Shown: piece by piece, positions 7,966 to 10,776 of the stretch
Layout of the letters: the number at the start of each line of letters is the position of its first letter
How positions within the stretch are numbered: the first letter of the stretch is position 1
DNA from: Balneolales bacterium
GTDB taxonomy: Bacteria; Bacteroidota; Rhodothermia; Balneolales; Natronogracilivirgulaceae
DNA length: 10,776 nt
Assembly: GCA_007127695.1 (NCBI GenBank)
Contig: SKYW01000228.1
Span: 1-10,776 of the forward strand
Reading direction: 5' to 3'
Translations under genes and position numbers: made by a program
Notes under the pieces: model-generated
Databases searched by the model: none
The model's input: only the letters and a program-made list of their open reading frames with translations
What the model was told of the DNA's origin: nothing

Positions 7966-8949
7966 TCAGTTGCAGTTCAGTTCATGCTCAATTTCATGTT
8001 CTGCAGGTGACCGGAAATCACCGATCATGGCATTACGGAAAGCGCTGCAGGCTGCTTGCGTATTGTCAAGTCCCTTGTGGGCCAGGCCAAGCTCGAAATA
8101 GATTCTTGCCCTGTCAACTCTTCCGCCTGTCTCCAGCTCAAGGGCACGTTCTGCACTCGTACGCGCATCACCATATCGTCTCTGGTTGTTATAGACCTCG
8201 GCAAACCGATAGTGAAGACTGGCACTTTCGCCGTAACCGGCTGCCCGGTTAAGCAGGTCAAGCGCCCGGTTGAAGTACTCTTCTTCAATTTGCTCGGAAG
8301 CAAGGAAGACCAGGTATTCCCTGACGGCGCGCTGGCTTCTTTCCACGTTTTCCTCGTCACCGGCTTCCCTTGCCAGGTCAATGGATACATCAAAATTTTC
8401 GAGAGACCGGTCAATATCGTTCTGACGTCGAAACACCAAACCTTTCTGGTAGTAAGCGCTGACGTATGATGGATTCAGTTCTATGGCTCTTCTGTAATGC
8501 TCAAGTGCTTCTTCATTACGCTCATTTCTGAAGTACTGGTTGCCAATATTCAAATGCAGGGCCGGAAGGTTCCCACGTGCACGGCGAAGGATCTGATCGT
8601 CTCCGTACCTCTGTGCAAGGCGGGCAGTTTCTTCAAAAGCATCTACAGCCTCCTGAAGATTTCGTTCCCTGACCTGTTGCGCAGCGTTCATGAATGCCAG
8701 CCTGGGTATTTGCCCGACAGCACGTTCACGGATATCATTTGCTTCCTCACCAACTTCATCGGCAATGACAATGGTTTCCTTGAACTTTTCGATGGCCGCA
8801 AGAAAGTCACCCTGCTCGTTGAACAAGGCAAATCCTTCATTGAATTTGGTTATGGCATCTTCCCGTGATTGCGCCTGGATCCCGTCGCTGAAACAAAAGG
8901 AGATCAGCAAGGCCGACATAACCACAAAGGTGCTTTTTACAACGTTCAT
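7966..8949 (-). CDS. Exported TPR-repeat protein
   Basis: The 327-residue protein has a signal peptide: MNVVK, then a hydrophobic core at about 8-20, with likely cleavage after Ala26 in GIQAQ. This puts it in the periplasm or on the outer membrane. The mature part is almost wholly alpha-helical with tetratricopeptide repeats. The clearest are at about 132-165 (lhLNIGNQYFRNERNEEALEHYRRAIELNP style), 166-195 (YQKGLVFRRQNDIDRSLENF), 243-275 (HYRFAEVYNNQRRYGDARTSAERALEL) and 281-305. Weaker units lie at 35-115. Two Cys remain in the mature protein (301 and 326) and could pair. Such proteins serve as scaffolds for protein-protein contact; no partner is evident. The ATG at 8949 was chosen over an upstream TTG at 9021 because it gives a clean signal peptide. 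No Shine-Dalgarno sequence is seen. The gene follows LOG by 148 bases, so it probably has its own promoter. Confidence 0.9.
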   Translation of the reverse strand: MNVVKSTFVVMSALLISFCFSDGIQAQSREDAITKFNEGFALFNEQGDFLAAIEKFKETIVIADEVGEEANDIRERAVGQIPRLAFMNAAQQVRERNLQEAVDAFEETARLAQRYGDDQILRRARGNLPALHLNIGNQYFRNERNEEALEHYRRAIELNPSYVSAYYQKGLVFRRQNDIDRSLENFDVSIDLAREAGDEENVERSQRAVREYLVFLASEQIEEEYFNRALDLLNRAAGYGESASLHYRFAEVYNNQRRYGDARTSAERALELETGGRVDRARIYFELGLAHKGLDNTQAACSAFRNAMIGDFRSPAEHEIEHELNCN

Positions 8950-8952
8950 ATT

Positions 8953-8964
8953 ATTCAATTGAAT
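8953..8964. repeat. 12-bp palindrome just upstream of the TPR gene start
   Basis: ATTCAATTGAAT is a perfect palindrome ending 3 bases before the TPR gene's ATG, where a ribosome site would normally be. It might be an operator or a small mRNA structure, but an AT-rich palindrome of this size can occur by chance. Confidence 0.4.
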
Positions 8965-8987
8965 TATTGTTTGGGTAATCGACTGTA

Positions 8988-9004
8988 AAAACGTTAGAAA
9001 ACGT
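8988..9004. repeat. AAAACGT direct repeat with 10-base period upstream of the TPR gene
   Basis: AAAACGT occurs at 8988-8994 and 8998-9004, one helical turn apart, 39-55 bases before the TPR start codon on the opposite strand. This position suits a regulator site or upstream promoter element. On the - strand a TTTACA and an AATAAT, 15 bases apart, lie between it and the gene and form only a weak promoter candidate. Nothing else notable is seen in the 148-base gap except an A10 run at 9088-9097. Confidence 0.35.
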
Positions 9005-9097
9005 AAACTTCGTACCTGCAAGGTGCTTAATTTAACATTTTATGTTTTTAATACCAGTAAAAATATGCCCAGAGCCTGTTTCAGGTCAAAAAAAAAA

Positions 9098-9790
9098 TCA
9101 GAAATTGGGTCTTAGTTTATTGGTCTCATAAAAATCGTAGATAATTGAAGTGGCCTCATCGGGATCGTCAGTCACGTGAAAAAGCTCAAGGTCTTTCGGA
9201 TCAATGGTCTTCTCTGCGACCATCGTGTTTTTTATCCATTCAATCAGCCCTCCCCAGTAATCCTTGCCCATCAAAATAATTGGAAACTGATGGATTTTCT
9301 TTGTCTGGATGAGCGTCATCGCTTCAAAAAACTCGTCCAGAGTCCCGAAACCTCCCGGCAGCACAACAAAGCCCTGCGCATATTTTACAAACATCACCTT
9401 TCGGGCAAAGAAATAGTTGAAATGGATCCTGAAATCCTGGCCGATGTATTGATTTGCTGTCGGCTCATTGGGAAGCGAGATGCAGAGGCCCACCGAAGTG
9501 CCCCCCGCCTTGTCAGCACCCCGGTTTCCGGCTTCCATAATACCCGGGCCACCACCAGTTATGATACCAAATCCGGTTTCCGCCATTTTTTTCGCGGTTT
9601 CCACAGCCATTCCATAGTAAGGGTGGTCTTCCTTCAATCTGGCCGATCCGAAAAAGGAGACGCAGGGACCAACATGGGACATTTTTTCATATCCATCCAC
9701 AAACTCCCCCATGACTTTGAAAACGCCCCACACATCCCGCTCGAACCGTGCATCGTATCTGCTTTGAATTTGTTTTCGTTTTTTTTCCAT
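9098..9790 (-). CDS. LOG family protein (TIGR00730-type Rossmann-fold nucleotide 5'-monophosphate hydrolase)
   Basis: This 230-residue cytoplasmic protein belongs to the LOG/lysine-decarboxylase-like family. Characterised members cleave the N-glycosidic bond of nucleoside 5'-monophosphates, or of cytokinin ribotides, to release the base and ribose 5-phosphate. Visible are the FFGSAR segment (46-51), the nucleotide-binding GGGPGIMEA (79-87), and the family signature: R130-K131 and PGGFGT (145-150) with E153, equivalent to the conserved Arg and Glu of LOG enzymes. The length is typical for the longer bacterial subgroup, with an N-terminal charged helix (about 1-35). The true substrate cannot be read from sequence; older databases mislabel such proteins as lysine decarboxylases. 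It starts at ATG 9790 in an AT-rich stretch without a Shine-Dalgarno sequence, 28 bases after the DUF5683 stop, so it is probably in that operon. Confidence 0.92.
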   Translation of the reverse strand: MEKKRKQIQSRYDARFERDVWGVFKVMGEFVDGYEKMSHVGPCVSFFGSARLKEDHPYYGMAVETAKKMAETGFGIITGGGPGIMEAGNRGADKAGGTSVGLCISLPNEPTANQYIGQDFRIHFNYFFARKVMFVKYAQGFVVLPGGFGTLDEFFEAMTLIQTKKIHQFPIILMGKDYWGGLIEWIKNTMVAEKTIDPKDLELFHVTDDPDEATSIIYDFYETNKLRPNF

Positions 9791-9818
9791 TTAAAAACTG
9801 CTTTAATTTATTTTTGAA

Positions 9819-10718
9819 TTATCGAAGAGCTATCTGCAGGGTCAGTACCAGCCCATCCATGCTGTTGTTTGCTGAAAACCTGTTTTGCTCAGGCCCTGGT
9901 GCAAAAGTGGTGTTTTCAATTGAATTCCGCGGCAAGTTTGCGGGTCCAAGATAAAATCCCGCACTGAGGTCATCACTGACATCGAAGTCGCGCATGTGTG
10001 CAAACACATAGGCATCCACGATGTTCAGCCCATAGGCAAGAACCACCCCGAGAATGGTCAGGTCCCTTCTGTTTCGATATACGTTTCTGTTGTATCTAAG
10101 GGACTCCGGATTCTGGTTCGGATCGATATGCGGCGGAGTGGGCCCAAACCGCTGATCGCCGTCAGGGTTTTGGCTGTTATAGAAAGCAGCCCGGTAGTCC
10201 CGGTAGTTCTGGTCCATCTGTATGCTGTAATAGGTAAGACCGGCAAGCATCCCGTATATGACCGGAACTTTCCAGATCTGTCGGTTTACCACCTGACCCC
10301 AGCCGGGAATCATCATTGATTTACGCATCACGGATGATGGTTTGGGGACCGTATCCCTGCGAGACTGTTCGATATCATCCAACAGGCTCCTGCGATAGCT
10401 GAAGACTGGCGGTTGGTCCTGCATTCCGGAATAAAAATGAGGAAATACGATATCGGATGATTGCTCGGAGTGGGTGTATCGAATGCGGAGCGGCTGAGTA
10501 ACAAATCTTTGAGATGTATTAATCTGTGCCATGTAATCCGTCGATGCATCGGTTCCTGTTGCAATGCTGGCGGTTCCACCATAGGCATAGAGCAGTCCCG
10601 GACTGAGGGCGATGTTCAGCAGTATGGTTACCGTGATGAAAACACAGGCGGCTCCGCCCCGGAGTTCACTGTTCACCGGTCGATTCAAGCAGTGATATGA
10701 TTCGTTCCAGATCGTCAT
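9819..10718 (-). CDS. DUF5683 domain membrane protein, downstream of parB
   Basis: This is a 299-residue protein of unknown function if started at ATG 10718. A hydrophobic N-terminal stretch (about 24-46) acts as a signal peptide or anchor. After a polar region (50-130) comes the DUF5683 core: MIPGWGQVVNRQIWKVPVIYG (start 136), a likely membrane segment at about 150-167, YNRNVYRNRRDLTILG (209-224), a second segment at about 220-238 (LTILGVVLAYGLNIVDAYV), and the signature AHMRDFDVSDDLS (240-252). The ATG start lies 53 bases inside parB. An in-frame GTG at 10676 (11-base overlap, 285 residues) would place the signal peptide closer to the N-terminus and is quite plausible; the true start is unresolved. 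The parB-DUF5683 order is common in Bacteroidota, often next to dapB and lepB, which are not seen here. The family is recognised from memory. Confidence 0.87.
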   Translation of the reverse strand: MTIWNESYHCLNRPVNSELRGGAACVFITVTILLNIALSPGLLYAYGGTASIATGTDASTDYMAQINTSQRFVTQPLRIRYTHSEQSSDIVFPHFYSGMQDQPPVFSYRRSLLDDIEQSRRDTVPKPSSVMRKSMMIPGWGQVVNRQIWKVPVIYGMLAGLTYYSIQMDQNYRDYRAAFYNSQNPDGDQRFGPTPPHIDPNQNPESLRYNRNVYRNRRDLTILGVVLAYGLNIVDAYVFAHMRDFDVSDDLSAGFYLGPANLPRNSIENTTFAPGPEQNRFSANNSMDGLVLTLQIALR

Positions 10719-10776
10719 CCGAGTAGTATTCCAAACGGATTTCTCCGCCTTTGTTTTTCTTTTTTATCTGAACACG
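10666..10776 (-). CDS. parB: ParB chromosome-partitioning protein, C-terminal end (5' part outside window)
   Basis: Only the last 36 codons are present, open to the right edge. They encode a Lys-rich stretch (QIKKKNKGGE), then IRLEYYSDDDLERIISLL, which matches the C-terminal dimerisation and DNA-binding domain of chromosomal ParB proteins (typical pattern: G-x-I-x-I-x-Y-x-S-D-D-E-L-x-R-I). ParB binds parS sites, spreads as a CTP-dependent clamp and works with ParA in segregating the origin region. No parS-like site was noticed in this window. The downstream DUF5683 gene fits the identification. The fragment is short, so the call relies on both motif and context. Confidence 0.85.
   Translation of the reverse strand, partial: RVQIKKKNKGGEIRLEYYSDDDLERIISLLESTGEQ

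Noticed and set aside
8950..9021. TTG start extending the TPR protein by 24 residues
   Set aside because: It would bury the signal peptide, and the ATG at 8949 gives a standard exported protein.
9071..9097. Possible terminator after the LOG gene (CCTG-AAA-CAGG next to an A10 run)
   Set aside because: The stem is only 4 bp, and on the - strand the T-run comes before the hairpin rather than after it.
1..10776. A hidden defence, mobile or CRISPR system
   Set aside because: No transposase, integrase, terminal repeats, spaced repeat arrays, toxin-antitoxin pairs or base-composition breaks are visible; nearly all of the sequence is explained by conserved chromosomal genes.

Overview
The window reads as an ordinary chromosomal housekeeping stretch of a Bacteroidota/FCB-group bacterium. 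The gene content and protein style suggest Balneolales or Rhodothermales, but that finer placement is inference. The evidence is a DUF6588 outer-membrane-type protein, a DUF5683 gene directly behind parB (a linkage typical of the group), mostly absent Shine-Dalgarno sequences, and a promoter that fits Bacteroidota -33/-7 spacing. Base composition looks balanced throughout. No phage, transposon, CRISPR, tRNA or rRNA was seen.

Left part (1-3547, + strand): the 3' half of lon (ATP-dependent protease) enters from the left edge. A 219-base gap with a hairpin and a promoter candidate follows, then rsgA (a circularly permuted GTPase of 30S ribosome maturation). Next is a secreted or outer-membrane beta-rich protein of the DUF6588 type.

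Middle (3591-7914): polA, a complete proofreading DNA polymerase I, lies on the - strand and converges on the DUF6588 gene with only 43 bases between them. Divergent from polA, across 193 bases of shared promoter region, is a membrane-anchored SpoIIE/PP2C-type serine phosphatase on the + strand. It ends at a clear hairpin that can terminate transcription from both strands.

Right part (7966-10776, - strand, so transcription runs from the right edge leftward): the 3' end of parB (chromosome partitioning), a DUF5683 membrane protein that overlaps or nearly abuts parB, a LOG-family nucleotide hydrolase 28 bases further on, and after a 148-base gap an exported TPR-repeat protein. parB, DUF5683 and LOG look like one transcription unit; the TPR gene probably has its own promoter and ends at the bidirectional terminator.

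The genes cover proteolysis, ribosome assembly, DNA repair/replication, regulation by dephosphorylation and chromosome segregation. I see no coherent new system. The points most worth a second look are the proteins of unknown role (DUF6588, DUF5683, the SpoIIE phosphatase without a visible partner, the exported TPR protein) and a few small regulatory-looking repeats.
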